From an uncultured Odoribacter sp. (GTDB lineage: Bacteria > Bacteroidota > Bacteroidia > Bacteroidales > Marinifilaceae), in NCBI GenBank assembly GCA_900541415.1, contig UQJP01000016.1:1-64000 (forward strand): a stretch of 64,000 nt of DNA, read 5' to 3'. A program made the position numbers and the translations under genes. The notes under the pieces were generated by a model, which had not been told where the DNA came from, ran no database searches, and worked only from the letters and a program-made list of their open reading frames with translations. Position 1 is the first letter of the stretch. Each line of letters opens with the position of its first letter. Positions 1-8,625 of the stretch are shown here, piece by piece.

Positions 1-33
1 ATAAATAGGCATATTATTAAACCAAAAATCAAG

Positions 34-41
34 AAAGGAGG
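34..41 (+). promoter_or_regulatory. Orphan Shine-Dalgarno-like AAAGGAGG
   Basis: The run AAAGGAGG is a perfect anti-16S complement, but no ATG, GTG or TTG lies at a suitable distance. The next ATG codons are at 101 and 149. Bacteroidota rarely use such sites, so this is probably chance or the relic of a lost small gene. The rest of bases 1-148 holds nothing else I can name. Confidence 0.2.
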
Positions 42-148
42 TATATATTCATCATTCTAACATTCTAATAATTTAAGCCATAGAATGGCCGTTCGTTGAA
101 ATGATAAATACGAAACAACAGCTTAAAAACAATCAAAAACAAACCATC

Positions 149-403
149 ATGAAAAAAAAGATTATCGGAGCAATTGTATTATGTGCTTTAGCTATTATCG
201 CAACTATCGGAATAAATTTAAACACCCATACTCAAAATTCAAGGCTCGACCTGATGTTGGAGAATGTTGAAGCCGCAGCTTGTTCCCTTCTTGAAACCGA
301 CGCAAACGGAAAACAAATTTGGTGTAACTGTAAGGATAAAACTAAAGTTTGCGGAACCAAAAGATATATGACAATCTACGGAGAAAAAGAAACCCGAAAT
401 TAA
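149..403 (+). CDS. NVEAL-family exported peptide precursor
   Basis: This small protein has a lysine-rich start (MKKKIIG), one hydrophobic helix, then the block ENVEAAACS, which resembles the NVEAL motif of a Bacteroidota peptide family (here NVEAA). The C-terminal part is short and cysteine-rich, with one Cys just after the motif and three more in WCNCKDKTKVC. I place the start at 149 because the signal sequence begins there; an upstream in-frame ATG at 101 would add 16 polar residues. The next gene encodes a propeller lipoprotein, and members of this peptide family are commonly found next to such genes. The helix suggests export, and the Cys spacing could allow disulfides. The function of the family is not established. 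Confidence 0.7.
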   Translation: MKKKIIGAIVLCALAIIATIGINLNTHTQNSRLDLMLENVEAAACSLLETDANGKQIWCNCKDKTKVCGTKRYMTIYGEKETRN

Positions 404-414
404 CCTTATTCTAA

Positions 415-446
415 GGCAGTATCACGACCACAATCGTGATACTGCC
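415..446 (+). promoter_or_regulatory. Intercistronic perfect 12-bp stem-loop
   Basis: GGCAGTATCACG and CGTGATACTGCC flank an 8-base loop just after the NVEAL-type gene and before the propeller lipoprotein gene. No U-run follows, so it is not a standard terminator. It could protect the upstream message or set unequal expression of the two genes; that role is inferred. Confidence 0.6.
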
Positions 447-472
447 CATTACTAACGCCAAAAACCAACCTT

Positions 473-1537
473 ATGAAACATGTTCTGAAAATATTGTTGC
501 TATTCTTTCTATTTTCCTCATGTGCACGGCAAGAAACAAATTATACAAAACTTTTTCCGGTGAGAAAAGAACTGCAACTAACCAAAGTCAAAGAAATACC
601 GAGCGATCAGTTGGGAATGCCGGGAGACATATTTTGTATCAGGGATTACTTCATCATTCAGGACGAAATCGATAACTATTGGTATTCTCTTTTTAATAAG
701 AAAACAGGTGAATTAATTCGCTATTTTGCTCTAAAAGGAAGAGGACCGCAAGAAATTCTTTATCCGATGGATCAGGGCGTTTATGGAGACGACTTCTATG
801 TTTATGACAGTTCCCTGGAAATTATCCATATATATTCCCTCGACAGTTTATTGGCACACAAAGACAACTGCATCACTAAAAGTATCAGAATACGCTTTAA
901 AGACAAGAAAAACGCACAATGCAGAAACCTCGTCCTCTTAGAATCGGGAGAAATTATCGCCAATTGCTGCCATCCCGAAGGCCATTTGGTGCTTTTCGAT
1001 ACGACGGGAATGGAGAAAAAAGCATTTTTCCCGGACTATCCGTATGATCCTCTACACAAAGAAGAGAATTATATCCCTAAAAGCTATGCTTTTCAGTATA
1101 ATTGCCGTATCGATCCTAAAAATGAAAAACTATATAATATCTCGACGACAACCGGACATTTTGAAATATTCAATATCCACAAAGATTCTCTGGAAAGAAT
1201 TGTAAATAACATTTACTATTTACCTAAATACGAAAATACTTGTTCCGGAGATAATTTCGGCGTTTTATTTTCACAGGATAACACCCCGGGCTTATTCAAT
1301 CCGGAAGTAACAAACAAATATATATACGCAGGCTATGAAGAACAACCCGCCCCTCACACCCACATGGCTTATGATGTTCTCTATCAATTCAATTTAGACG
1401 GAACCCCTGCGGTGTGTTACAATTTATCCAACCGGATTTCACGTTTTTTTATCGATAACGATACAGGTATCCTATATGCAATCAGTGCTGATCCCGTAAC
1501 CAGAGAACCCCACATTTATCAGGCAAAAGTCGAATAA
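473..1537 (+). CDS. 6-bladed beta-propeller lipoprotein (TolB-like, BF3164-type)
   Basis: The protein begins with a lipoprotein signal peptide (lipobox SSCA, Cys near residue 17). It continues as a roughly 335-residue all-beta domain with the features of the Bacteroidota 6-bladed propeller lipoproteins: a KVKEI/P entry, a GRGPQE motif in the second blade and alternating short strands through to the end. It has no catalytic signature. It starts about 70 bases after the NVEAL-type gene with only a hairpin between, so the two are probably co-transcribed. The pairing suggests the propeller handles or senses the small exported peptide, but no mechanism is known. Confidence 0.7.
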   Translation: MKHVLKILLLFFLFSSCARQETNYTKLFPVRKELQLTKVKEIPSDQLGMPGDIFCIRDYFIIQDEIDNYWYSLFNKKTGELIRYFALKGRGPQEILYPMDQGVYGDDFYVYDSSLEIIHIYSLDSLLAHKDNCITKSIRIRFKDKKNAQCRNLVLLESGEIIANCCHPEGHLVLFDTTGMEKKAFFPDYPYDPLHKEENYIPKSYAFQYNCRIDPKNEKLYNISTTTGHFEIFNIHKDSLERIVNNIYYLPKYENTCSGDNFGVLFSQDNTPGLFNPEVTNKYIYAGYEEQPAPHTHMAYDVLYQFNLDGTPAVCYNLSNRISRFFIDNDTGILYAISADPVTREPHIYQAKVE

Positions 1538-1542
1538 ATCAT

Positions 1543-1593
1543 AAAACAGGAATATAACGAATTATCTGCAATAGCTTATATTCCTGTTTTTTT
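1543..1593 (+). terminator. Rho-independent terminator after propeller lipoprotein
   Basis: A 15-base arm AAAACAGGAATATAA pairs with TTATATTCCTGTTTT and runs straight into a T tract, beginning a few bases after the stop codon. Confidence 0.85.
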
Positions 1594-1705
1594 AACTAAC
1601 AAATAATCAACAACTTTACTGTCACATCAAGGAATAACTATGTAAAGTAAACTATATGTTTAACAGTAATTAATTATCTGCTATGTAAAAGAGCAAAATA
1701 TTTCA

Positions 1706-1734
1706 TTTGATTATCGTTATTTTATTTATATTTG
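1706..1734 (+). promoter_or_regulatory. Possible housekeeping promoter (TTTG-N17-TATATTTG)
   Basis: TATATTTG at 1727-1734 fits the Bacteroidota -7 box TAnnTTTG, and TTTG lies 17 bases upstream at 1706-1709. It would produce a leader of more than 550 bases for catalase, so it may instead serve something else or be inactive. Confidence 0.4.
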
Positions 1735-1757
1735 CATCGAAATTAACTGAAATATAC

Positions 1758-2090
1758 GTTCATTTTTTTTTGTTAAAACAAACAAAGGGCAAATATCTAT
1801 ATACTTTCTTTTCGCAACAACATCGCTGACAGCCTATCCCCTACTGTATCACAATATTTCATCCGGAAAAATATGCCCAACAAACAAACAAATTTTCAGA
1901 GCACATATCTATAACACCTTAATAATTAGTGAATTATTAGTATACTGATTATGCAATTTGTTTCTATTTCCGTTCACCATCTTAAGGTATCAGAACCGAT
2001 TTCTTCAATTTATTTTTAAGCACACATCCGTATTAAAAGTATATTTATTGCCCTTTGTTTTATCTTGATTTTTAGCTAAAAAAAATGAAC
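1758..2090. repeat. Segment bounded by long imperfect inverted repeats
   Basis: The left arm holds GTTCATTTTTTTT (1758-1770) and AAACAAAGGGCAA (1780-1792). The right arm holds their reverse complements in mirrored order (TTGCCCTTTGTTT at 2048-2060 and AAAAAAAATGAAC at 2078-2090). The roughly 255-base interior has no long ORF. The arrangement resembles a MITE-like non-autonomous element or an invertible segment; neither is shown. Confidence 0.5.
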
Positions 2091-2308
2091 ATATTTATTG
2101 GAATTTTTCCTAAAACAACACGATTTACCACCACTCCTTTCAGTAAAATAATTTTTATTTCATTGAACATAAATTAAATCTATATACAGATAAAAACTAT
2201 CCATAACATTTTTATGGCTATCATCGTTAACTCTAATTATTTTCGATTAGCTTTATAACAACTAAAAGCTATAAAAAATCGTATAGTTTAACTCTAAACG
2301 ACAGGTAT

Positions 2309-3775
2309 ATGGAAAATAAAAAACTAACAACAGCTGGTGGCCGTCCGGTTGCCGACAATCAAAACACCCAAACAGTAGGACCACGCGGTCAGGTATTATT
2401 ACAAGATCCCTGGTTAATTGAAAAATTAGCCCATTTCGACAGAGAAGTCATTCCGGAACGCCGAATGCATGCCAAAGGATCGGGAGCTTACGGAACTTTC
2501 ACCGTCACCAATGATATTACCCGGTATACGAAAGCTGCGATTTTTAGTGAAGTTGGCAAGAAAACCGACCTCTTTGTACGTTTCAGTACGGTTGCCGGAG
2601 AGCGTGGTGCCGCAGATACGGAAAGAGATATTCGGGGCTTTGCCATTAAATTCTATACGGAAGCCGGAAATTGGGATTTAGTAGGTAATAACACTCCGGT
2701 CTTCTTTCTGCGGGACCCGTTAAAATTTCCCGACTTAAATCATGCGATCAAACGAGATCCTAAAACCAATATGAGAAGTGTCGATAATAACTGGGATTTC
2801 TGGACTCTATTGCCTGAAGCTCTGCACCAGGTGACTATTACCATGAGCCCCAGAGGAATCCCCTATTCCTATCGTCACATGCATGGTTTCGGAAGCCACA
2901 CTTATAGTTTCATCAATGAACAAAACGAACGTTGCTGGGTGAAATTCCATTTTAAAACTTTACAGGGGATCAAAAATCTAACCGATCAGGAAGCCGAGGC
3001 AATCATCGGAAAAGACCGGGAAGCCCACCAGCGTGATCTGTTTGAAAGTATCGAAAAAGGAGATTTTCCACGCTGGAAAATGCAAATCCAGATTATGCCG
3101 GAAAAAGATGCCGCTACTTACCGTTTCAATCCTTTCGACCTGACAAAAGTATGGCCGCATGCAGATTATCCGTTACAAGATGTAGGAATTCTGGAACTAA
3201 ACCGTAATCCGGAAAATTATTTTGCAGAAGTGGAACAAGCCGCTTTCAATCCTATGAACATCGTCGAAGGAATCGGTTTTTCTCCGGACAAAATGTTGCA
3301 GGGACGATTGTTTTCATACGGAGATGCACAACGCTACCGTTTAGGAGTTAATCTCGAACAAATCCCCGTAAATAAACCCAGATGCCCTTTCCATGCTTAT
3401 CACCGCGACGGAGCAATGCGTGTGGACGGCAACTATGGAGCCACCAAAGGATACGAGCCCAACAGTTTCGGAGAATGGCAAGACCAGCCTGAAAAGAAAG
3501 AACCGCCTTATCCCGCCAATGGTGACATATATAATTATAATGAACGGGAATACGACGATGATTACTACACACAGCCGGGCAATCTGTTCAGACTGATGCC
3601 ACCCGAAGAACAACAGGTTTTGTTTGAAAATACAGCCAGAGCAATGGGAAATGCACAGCTTTTCATCAAACAACGTCACGTGCGTAACTGCTATAAAGCC
3701 GATCCGAAATACGGGGAAGGCGTAGCCAGGGCTTTAGGAATATCACTTGAAGAAAGTTTAAAAGCAACCCGGTAA
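2309..3775 (+). CDS. katA: Catalase, small-subunit monofunctional heme type
   Basis: The enzyme disproportionates hydrogen peroxide to water and oxygen in the cytoplasm. At 488 residues it has the length of clade 3 small-subunit catalases. The distal heme residues are visible: His54 in RRMHAKGSG and Asn127/128 in VGNNTPVFF. The proximal heme tyrosine is Tyr337 in [14 protein letters not shown]. The conserved stretch around residues 189-200 ([12 protein letters not shown]) is intact. The gene stands alone with a long upstream region and shares a terminator with rho on the other strand. In an anaerobe it fits survival of oxygen exposure. The start at 2309 matches the usual N-terminus. Confidence 0.97.
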   Translation: MENKKLTTAGGRPVADNQNTQTVGPRGQVLLQDPWLIEKLAHFDREVIPERRMHAKGSGAYGTFTVTNDITRYTKAAIFSEVGKKTDLFVRFSTVAGERGAADTERDIRGFAIKFYTEAGNWDLVGNNTPVFFLRDPLKFPDLNHAIKRDPKTNMRSVDNNWDFWTLLPEALHQVTITMSPRGIPYSYRHMHGFGSHTYSFINEQNERCWVKFHFKTLQGIKNLTDQEAEAIIGKDREAHQRDLFESIEKGDFPRWKMQIQIMPEKDAATYRFNPFDLTKVWPHADYPLQDVGILELNRNPENYFAEVEQAAFNPMNIVEGIGFSPDKMLQGRLFSYGDAQRYRLGVNLEQIPVNKPRCPFHAYHRDGAMRVDGNYGATKGYEPNSFGEWQDQPEKKEPPYPANGDIYNYNEREYDDDYYTQPGNLFRLMPPEEQQVLFENTARAMGNAQLFIKQRHVRNCYKADPKYGEGVARALGISLEESLKATR

Positions 3776-3832
3776 ATGGCAATAAACGGACTATCGATAA
3801 AAATTTTCGCCAAGTCCTGCTGATACAATACG

Positions 3833-3869
3833 AAAAAAGGGTGGACACCGCTAAACGTCCACCCTTTTT
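3833..3869. terminator. Bidirectional terminator between katA and rho
   Basis: AAGGGTGGAC pairs with GTCCACCCTT around a short loop, with an A-run on one side and a T-run on the other, so it can serve both converging genes. Confidence 0.9.
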
Positions 3870-3887
3870 ATATGAATTGTCAAAAAC

Positions 3888-5780
3888 TTATTTGTCATTC
3901 ATTGAAATCAAAAACTCTTCATTCGATTTTGTTTTTTCCAGCCTGTCTTTCACAAACTGCATCGCCTCTACCGAATTCATATCGGTGAGATAATTCCTCA
4001 AAATCCAAATGCGATTCAATATATAATCCTCAAGCAACAAATCTTCTCTACGCGTGCTTGAAGCAGTAATATCCACAGCCGGATAAATCCGTTTATTCGC
4101 CAATTTACGGTCGAGCTGCAATTCCATATTACCTGTTCCTTTGAACTCTTCAAAGATCACATCGTCCATTTTCGACCCGGTTTCTGTCAGGGCTGTTGCC
4201 AAAATGGTCAAAGAACCTCCGTCCTCAATGTTTCGTGCCGCACCAAAGAAACGTTTCGGTTTATGAAGCGCATTCGCATCCACACCTCCCGAAAGCACTT
4301 TTCCGGAAGCCGGAGAAACGGTGTTATACGCACGGGCCAAACGAGTAATGGAATCCAACAGGATCACCACATCATGCCCGCATTCCACCATTCTCTTTGC
4401 CTTTTCCAATACAATATTGGCCACCTTCACATGCCGTTCTGCCGGTTCGTCGAAAGTAGAAGAAATAACTTCTGCATTTACGCTGCGCGCCATATCGGTC
4501 ACTTCCTCAGGACGTTCATCGATCAGCAAAATAATTAAATACACTTCCGGATGATTGGCAGCTATTGCATTGGCAATTTCTTTCAACAACACCGTCTTAC
4601 CTGTTTTCGGCTGTGCCACGATCAAACCACGCTGGCCTTTTCCTATGGGGGCAAACATATCGACAACACGGGTTGAAATGGTCGCCTTGCCATTCCCGGT
4701 GATATTAAATTTCTCATTCGGGAAAAGCGGAGTCAAATGATCGAAAGGTATCCGGTCACGAACAGCATCCGGAGATTTTCCGTTGATTTTTTCAACCTTA
4801 ATCAGAGGGAAATATTTTTCTCCTTCTTTCGGCGGACGTACCGTGCCTTCCACAGTATCTCCCGTTTGCAGGCCAAATAACTTGATCTGGCTCTGCGACA
4901 CGTAAATATCATCGGGCGAGTTCAGGTAATTATAATCGGACGAACGCAGAAAACCATACCCGTCGGGCATAATTTCCAAAACACCCGAATTTAAAATAAT
5001 GCCTTCAAACTCATAATATTTATCGCGTTTGTCAAAACGCATTTTTTCCCCGCTTACATTTCCATTCATATTGCCGTTATCCCGGCGATTATCTTCGTAA
5101 CGATTTTCGTCATAACGGTTGTCTTCATAACGATTCTCGTTATAACGGGTTTCGATATTTTCCAGATGTTCAGGCTGACTTACATTTCCATCCTGCTGAT
5201 AATCATAACGCTCCTTCACGAAATCATCATCAGACGAATCACTGAAATCCAGATCCTTTTCAATAATATCATCATGTACGTAACGGGCAGGCTTCTCTTT
5301 CACCGTCCGGGGCTGTTGTTGCCTGTTCCGGTCGAAATCCTTACGTATAAAAGATTTATTCCCCATTTTTTCTTCCCGGGTAGCCTGATGGGGATGATCA
5401 TCGTGTTTGACAGATTCCTCGCGGTTTCCTTCCTCACGTCTTGTTTCGTCCCGTTTAGAAGCATCAAACTTGTTTTCTTCTTTACGGGCAAACTTCTGTA
5501 CTCCGCCTCTGGAATCCCCCACTTTTTCAACACCAGTCCTCACCACTCTTACTCTTGGCTTTTTCTCTCTCTTTTCCATAACGCTCTGATTGTCAGAAGA
5601 ACTTTCGGCATTTTCTGCCGGAGCCTGCGGAGCAGCAACTGCAGTTAAGGCTTGCTCATCTAAAATCTTATAAATTAATTCTTGTTTTTTATAAGACTCC
5701 ACGCGTTTAATATTCAAATCTTTAGCTATTTGCCGCAAATCTGCCAGCAATTTATCATTTAATTCCAGAATGTCATACAT
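3888..5780 (-). CDS. rho: Transcription termination factor Rho with long disordered insertion
   Basis: Rho is the hexameric RNA helicase that ends transcription. The N-terminal Rho domain covers about residues 1-45, the cold-shock RNA-binding domain about 258-335, and the ATPase follows, with Walker A around 390-397 (PKTGKT), [13 protein letters not shown] and [10 protein letters not shown]. Between residues about 50 and 255 lies a highly charged, low-complexity insertion rich in Arg, Glu, Asp, Asn and Tyr, so the protein is 630 residues against about 420 in E. coli. Such insertions occur in Bacteroidota Rho and have been tied to condensate formation in Bacteroides. The gene is monocistronic with a good promoter. 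Confidence 0.97.
   Translation of the reverse strand: MYDILELNDKLLADLRQIAKDLNIKRVESYKKQELIYKILDEQALTAVAAPQAPAENAESSSDNQSVMEKREKKPRVRVVRTGVEKVGDSRGGVQKFARKEENKFDASKRDETRREEGNREESVKHDDHPHQATREEKMGNKSFIRKDFDRNRQQQPRTVKEKPARYVHDDIIEKDLDFSDSSDDDFVKERYDYQQDGNVSQPEHLENIETRYNENRYEDNRYDENRYEDNRRDNGNMNGNVSGEKMRFDKRDKYYEFEGIILNSGVLEIMPDGYGFLRSSDYNYLNSPDDIYVSQSQIKLFGLQTGDTVEGTVRPPKEGEKYFPLIKVEKINGKSPDAVRDRIPFDHLTPLFPNEKFNITGNGKATISTRVVDMFAPIGKGQRGLIVAQPKTGKTVLLKEIANAIAANHPEVYLIILLIDERPEEVTDMARSVNAEVISSTFDEPAERHVKVANIVLEKAKRMVECGHDVVILLDSITRLARAYNTVSPASGKVLSGGVDANALHKPKRFFGAARNIEDGGSLTILATALTETGSKMDDVIFEEFKGTGNMELQLDRKLANKRIYPAVDITASSTRREDLLLEDYILNRIWILRNYLTDMNSVEAMQFVKDRLEKTKSNEEFLISMNDK
5085..5147 (-). 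repeat. Tandem RY-DEN/EDN repeats within rho
   Basis: Four imperfect 15-base units encode alternating NRYDE and NRYED blocks at about residues 212-232 of Rho. The DNA units are nearly identical, so copy number may vary between strains. Confidence 0.75.
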
Positions 5781-5819
5781 AGAATAAAGGTATGGATTTT
5801 TTTATTTTGTAGAAAATCA

Positions 5820-5836
5820 TCCGGTAAAGAACCGGA
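5820..5836 (-). promoter_or_regulatory. Hairpin in rho leader
   Basis: A 6-bp stem TCCGGT/ACCGGA with a 5-base loop lies between the predicted rho start site and the rho ATG. It might take part in autoregulation, but nothing else supports that. Confidence 0.35.
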
Positions 5837-5854
5837 CGGAATAGTGATACGCCA

Positions 5855-5885
5855 CAAAAATAAAAAAAAATATGTTTATAGCAAA
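5855..5885 (-). promoter_or_regulatory. rho promoter (TTTG-N19-TATTTTTG)
   Basis: On the minus strand TTTG (5885-5882) is followed after exactly 19 bases by TATTTTTG (5862-5855), an excellent match to the Bacteroidota -33/-7 promoter. It leaves a leader of about 65-75 bases before the rho ATG. Confidence 0.75.
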
Positions 5886-6022
5886 ATTGTTAATTTAATT
5901 TTTTAGAAACTTTATGCATAAAATCGAATATTCCGGCTTTATTTTCCTCTTAAAAACCCATTCGTTTTGTTTCTAAATCAAAAATATTTCCCTAAACTTG
6001 TCTTGTTGTAAATCTATCTGAC

Positions 6023-6979
6023 ATGAAACACAAAACAGTAATTTCCTGGTTCGCCAGAACGGGACTCATATTTATCTGTACATTATTCTACTGCATTCAG
6101 CCCATTCAGGGAAGCCATAAAATCAAAAGTAAAAAAGTGGTTAAATTCGGTATTATCACCGATGTACACGACGACACTACACGCATCCGGGCATTTATCG
6201 ATCAGGCAAAAGCTGAAAAACCGGATTTTATTATTCAATTGGGCGACCTGTCAAACGGGAAAATGGTGAGTAATCAAAATATGCTAAAGATTTGGAACAG
6301 CTATCCGGGAACAAAATACCATGTTCTGGGCAATCATGAACTCGACTACGCCACAAAAGACGAAATCATTCAAAGGCAAGAAATGCCCGGAGCTTATTAT
6401 TCATTCGACTGCGGTGCTTATCATTTCATTGTGCTGGATTGTAATTTTATCCGAAAAGAAGGAAAATTCATCGATTTTGGAAAAGCCAATTATTATATCG
6501 CTAAAGAATCACGCGACCTGATTAGTCCGGAACAGGTAAGCTGGTTGAAAAAAGACATTCAAAAAACAGACAAACCTGTTATCATTTTTTCGCATCAAAC
6601 CTTCGACGACATTGAAATCCGGGGCTCGAATCCCGTACCCAACCGCTCAGAAGTCCGTAAGCTTATCGATGAAATAAATTCCATACCTTCGGCAAAACGC
6701 AAAGTGATTGCCTGTTTTGCCGGACACGATCATTTAGACCATTACAACCAGATCAACGATGTACACTATTTTGCTGTAAACAGTGCCCTGGGATTTAAAT
6801 CCGGGCTTGAAATCAAAGATGCCCTATTCGGATTCGTCACTTTAAATGAAAAGAAACACTCTATTTCGATAAAAGGAGTACAAAGCGAATTTAAAAAGAC
6901 ACCTACCGACAAAGACTACGGGCACTATCCTAAAGATTTGATCTATCCTTTTATCCGTAACCGGACGGTTCATTATTGA
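6023..6979 (+). CDS. Exported calcineurin-like metallophosphoesterase
   Basis: The first roughly 30 residues form a signal peptide ending near IQGSHK. The mature part carries the metallophosphoesterase motifs in order: DVHDD, GDLSNG, GNHELD, FSHQTFDD and GHDHLDHYN, which supply the ligands for two metals. It is likely periplasmic or surface exposed and hydrolyses a phosphate ester whose identity cannot be read from the sequence. It is monocistronic, with rho divergent and glycosidase genes convergent. A second, unrelated-looking phosphoesterase lies at 51648. Confidence 0.85.
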   Translation: MKHKTVISWFARTGLIFICTLFYCIQPIQGSHKIKSKKVVKFGIITDVHDDTTRIRAFIDQAKAEKPDFIIQLGDLSNGKMVSNQNMLKIWNSYPGTKYHVLGNHELDYATKDEIIQRQEMPGAYYSFDCGAYHFIVLDCNFIRKEGKFIDFGKANYYIAKESRDLISPEQVSWLKKDIQKTDKPVIIFSHQTFDDIEIRGSNPVPNRSEVRKLIDEINSIPSAKRKVIACFAGHDHLDHYNQINDVHYFAVNSALGFKSGLEIKDALFGFVTLNEKKHSISIKGVQSEFKKTPTDKDYGHYPKDLIYPFIRNRTVHY

Positions 6980-7092
6980 TCTCATCCGGTTACCCGCCAG
7001 ACATTTCCGGCAATAGCAGACACACCGCAAGAAATCTCCCCGGAAAAAACGGCGAACGTAACATCATATAAAACCCTAAATACTTTATATAT

Positions 7093-7127
7093 AAAAATGC
7101 TGTTCCGTTGTAATGGAACAGCATTTT
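7093..7127. terminator. Bidirectional terminator
   Basis: AAAATGCTGTTCC pairs perfectly with GGAACAGCATTTT around an 8-base loop. It serves the phosphoesterase gene on plus and the GH125 gene on minus. Confidence 0.9.
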
Positions 7128-7164
7128 CAATTTAATTACCCTTCGGGCGATTTATCTTTGGAAT

Positions 7165-8619
7165 TTACAAACTATTCAATAGCCCTACTTTCCCCTCATT
7201 CACCAATTTCACGATCAACTCGCCGAATAAAGTATTTGCCCAGGCAAACCATTTCCGGGTAAATTTCGCAGCATTATCTTTGTGAAAAGACTCGTGCATA
7301 AATCCGGTACCTCCGTCAGTATCCCTCAGCATCTTCACACATTTCCGGATTTCTTCGTCGTCCATACTCGTCATTGCTTTCATAATCAAACTCATCGGCC
7401 ACACCATATCATATCCGATATGCGGGCCTCCGATTCCCTCCCCGGCTTTCCCTTTAAAAAAATAGGGATTGGCTTCACTCCACACGAAATTCCGGGTATT
7501 CCGGTACACGGGATCATGGGCAGCAACACTTTCCAAATAAGGCAAAGCCAGCAAACTGGGAATATTGGCATCGTCCATTAAATAACAACTACCGAAACCA
7601 TCCGCCTCAAAAGCGTAAATACGCCCGTAATCCGGATGCTCCTTGATTGCATATTTCTTCACAGCATCTTCCACCTCGTCGGCCAGTTCCTCACACTGGC
7701 GCGCAAATCCGGTATCCCCGGTCACTTTTCTCGAAATCTCGGCCAACTGCCGCAAAGAAGTCACGGCAAACAAATTAGAGGGAATCAGAAAACCGAATAC
7801 CGTAGCATCGTCCGAAGGACGGAAACAGGAAACGATCATCCCCACCGGACACACCGGATGTCCCCAACCGTCCACATTCATCGTGTCAGACTGCCGGGGT
7901 GTCATCCGCTGAAAACGATAAGGCCCTTTGCCTTCCTTCCGCTGCTGTTCTTTAAAGGTCTGCAACACCAGTGCCATTGCTTTCTGCCATTCCGCATCAA
8001 ACACACTCGTATCCCCGGTGGTTTTCCAATAATGGTACGCCAGCCGCACCGGATAACACAAAGAATCTATTTCCCATTTACGTTCATGAACATAAGGTTT
8101 CATCACAGTGTAATCCTTTTTCCATTCGCTATCTTCCGCCCCATGCGTAAACGCATTGGCATAAGGATCTATCTGAATACATTTCACCTGTCGGTTAATC
8201 ACCCCGGCAACCAACAAACGCAGTTGCTCGTCTTCCTTGCAAAGCGGCACATAAGGCCACACCTGAGCACCGGAATCACGCAGCCACATCGCATCAATAT
8301 CCCCTGTTATCACAAAGGTATCGGGACGCCCGCCCTGCATTTGAAAATTAACGGTCGTATCCAATGTATTGGGAAAACAATTCTCGAACATCCAGGCAAG
8401 TTTCGGATCCTTCAGCTGGCTTTTCACGCGGCTGATGACCTTTTCCACAGCCCGCGAACTAAAATGGCGTTCTCCGGGAGCCGGACGGTTACTCACATAA
8501 TCTGAAGCCGAAGCGGCTCCACGGGCTTTATCCACGGCAGCCCGGAGAGGCGTTCCACTCACAGCAGCAGCCACAAGTGCCAATCCGCCTTTTTTTAAAA
8601 ATTCTCTTCTGGTTACCAT
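7165..8619 (-). CDS. GH125 exo-alpha-1,6-mannosidase, Tat-exported
   Basis: The protein matches glycoside hydrolase family 125 (formerly DUF1237): FPNTLDTTV, GDIDAMWLRDSG, IQIDPYANAF and GGPHIGYDMVWPMSL are all present, and the 484-residue length fits. GH125 enzymes remove terminal alpha-1,6-linked mannose from glycans by inversion. The N-terminus TRREFLKKGG followed by a hydrophobic stretch is a twin-arginine-type signal, so it is likely periplasmic. It lies 6 bases downstream of the GH43 gene and is probably translated from the same mRNA, suggesting both act on one host or plant glycan. Confidence 0.92.
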   Translation of the reverse strand: MVTRREFLKKGGLALVAAAVSGTPLRAAVDKARGAASASDYVSNRPAPGERHFSSRAVEKVISRVKSQLKDPKLAWMFENCFPNTLDTTVNFQMQGGRPDTFVITGDIDAMWLRDSGAQVWPYVPLCKEDEQLRLLVAGVINRQVKCIQIDPYANAFTHGAEDSEWKKDYTVMKPYVHERKWEIDSLCYPVRLAYHYWKTTGDTSVFDAEWQKAMALVLQTFKEQQRKEGKGPYRFQRMTPRQSDTMNVDGWGHPVCPVGMIVSCFRPSDDATVFGFLIPSNLFAVTSLRQLAEISRKVTGDTGFARQCEELADEVEDAVKKYAIKEHPDYGRIYAFEADGFGSCYLMDDANIPSLLALPYLESVAAHDPVYRNTRNFVWSEANPYFFKGKAGEGIGGPHIGYDMVWPMSLIMKAMTSMDDEEIRKCVKMLRDTDGGTGFMHESFHKDNAAKFTRKWFAWANTLFGELIVKLVNEGKVGLLNSL

Positions 8620-8625
8620 ATATTT

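Larger units (their letters stand above)
1594..2308. other. Long AT-rich intergenic region upstream of catalase
   Basis: No credible coding frame lies in these roughly 700 bases. They contain a promoter-like TTTG-N17-TATATTTG at 1706-1734, a pair of 13+13 bp inverted-repeat arms (1758-1792 and 2048-2090), and near the catalase start several short palindromes, including CCATAA/TTATGG around 2200. The length suggests regulated expression of the catalase gene. I could not recognise a convincing OxyR or PerR site. Confidence 0.5.

Noticed and set aside
34..41. AAAGGAGG as the end of a 16S rRNA gene or a used ribosome site
   Set aside because: The bases beyond the core do not match the rRNA 3' end, and no start codon follows at a proper distance.
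2160..2308. Possible OxyR site before katA
   Set aside because: Several CTAT and GATA words occur, but not at the ATAG-N7-CTAT spacing. The AT-rich composition explains them.
5166..5648. 160-codon frame antisense to rho
   Set aside because: It mirrors the low-complexity Rho insertion and has no independent support.
7636..8505. 289-codon frame antisense to the GH125 gene
   Set aside because: Composition is that of an antisense shadow (many Arg, His, Pro, Phe); the GH125 motifs on the minus strand explain the sequence.
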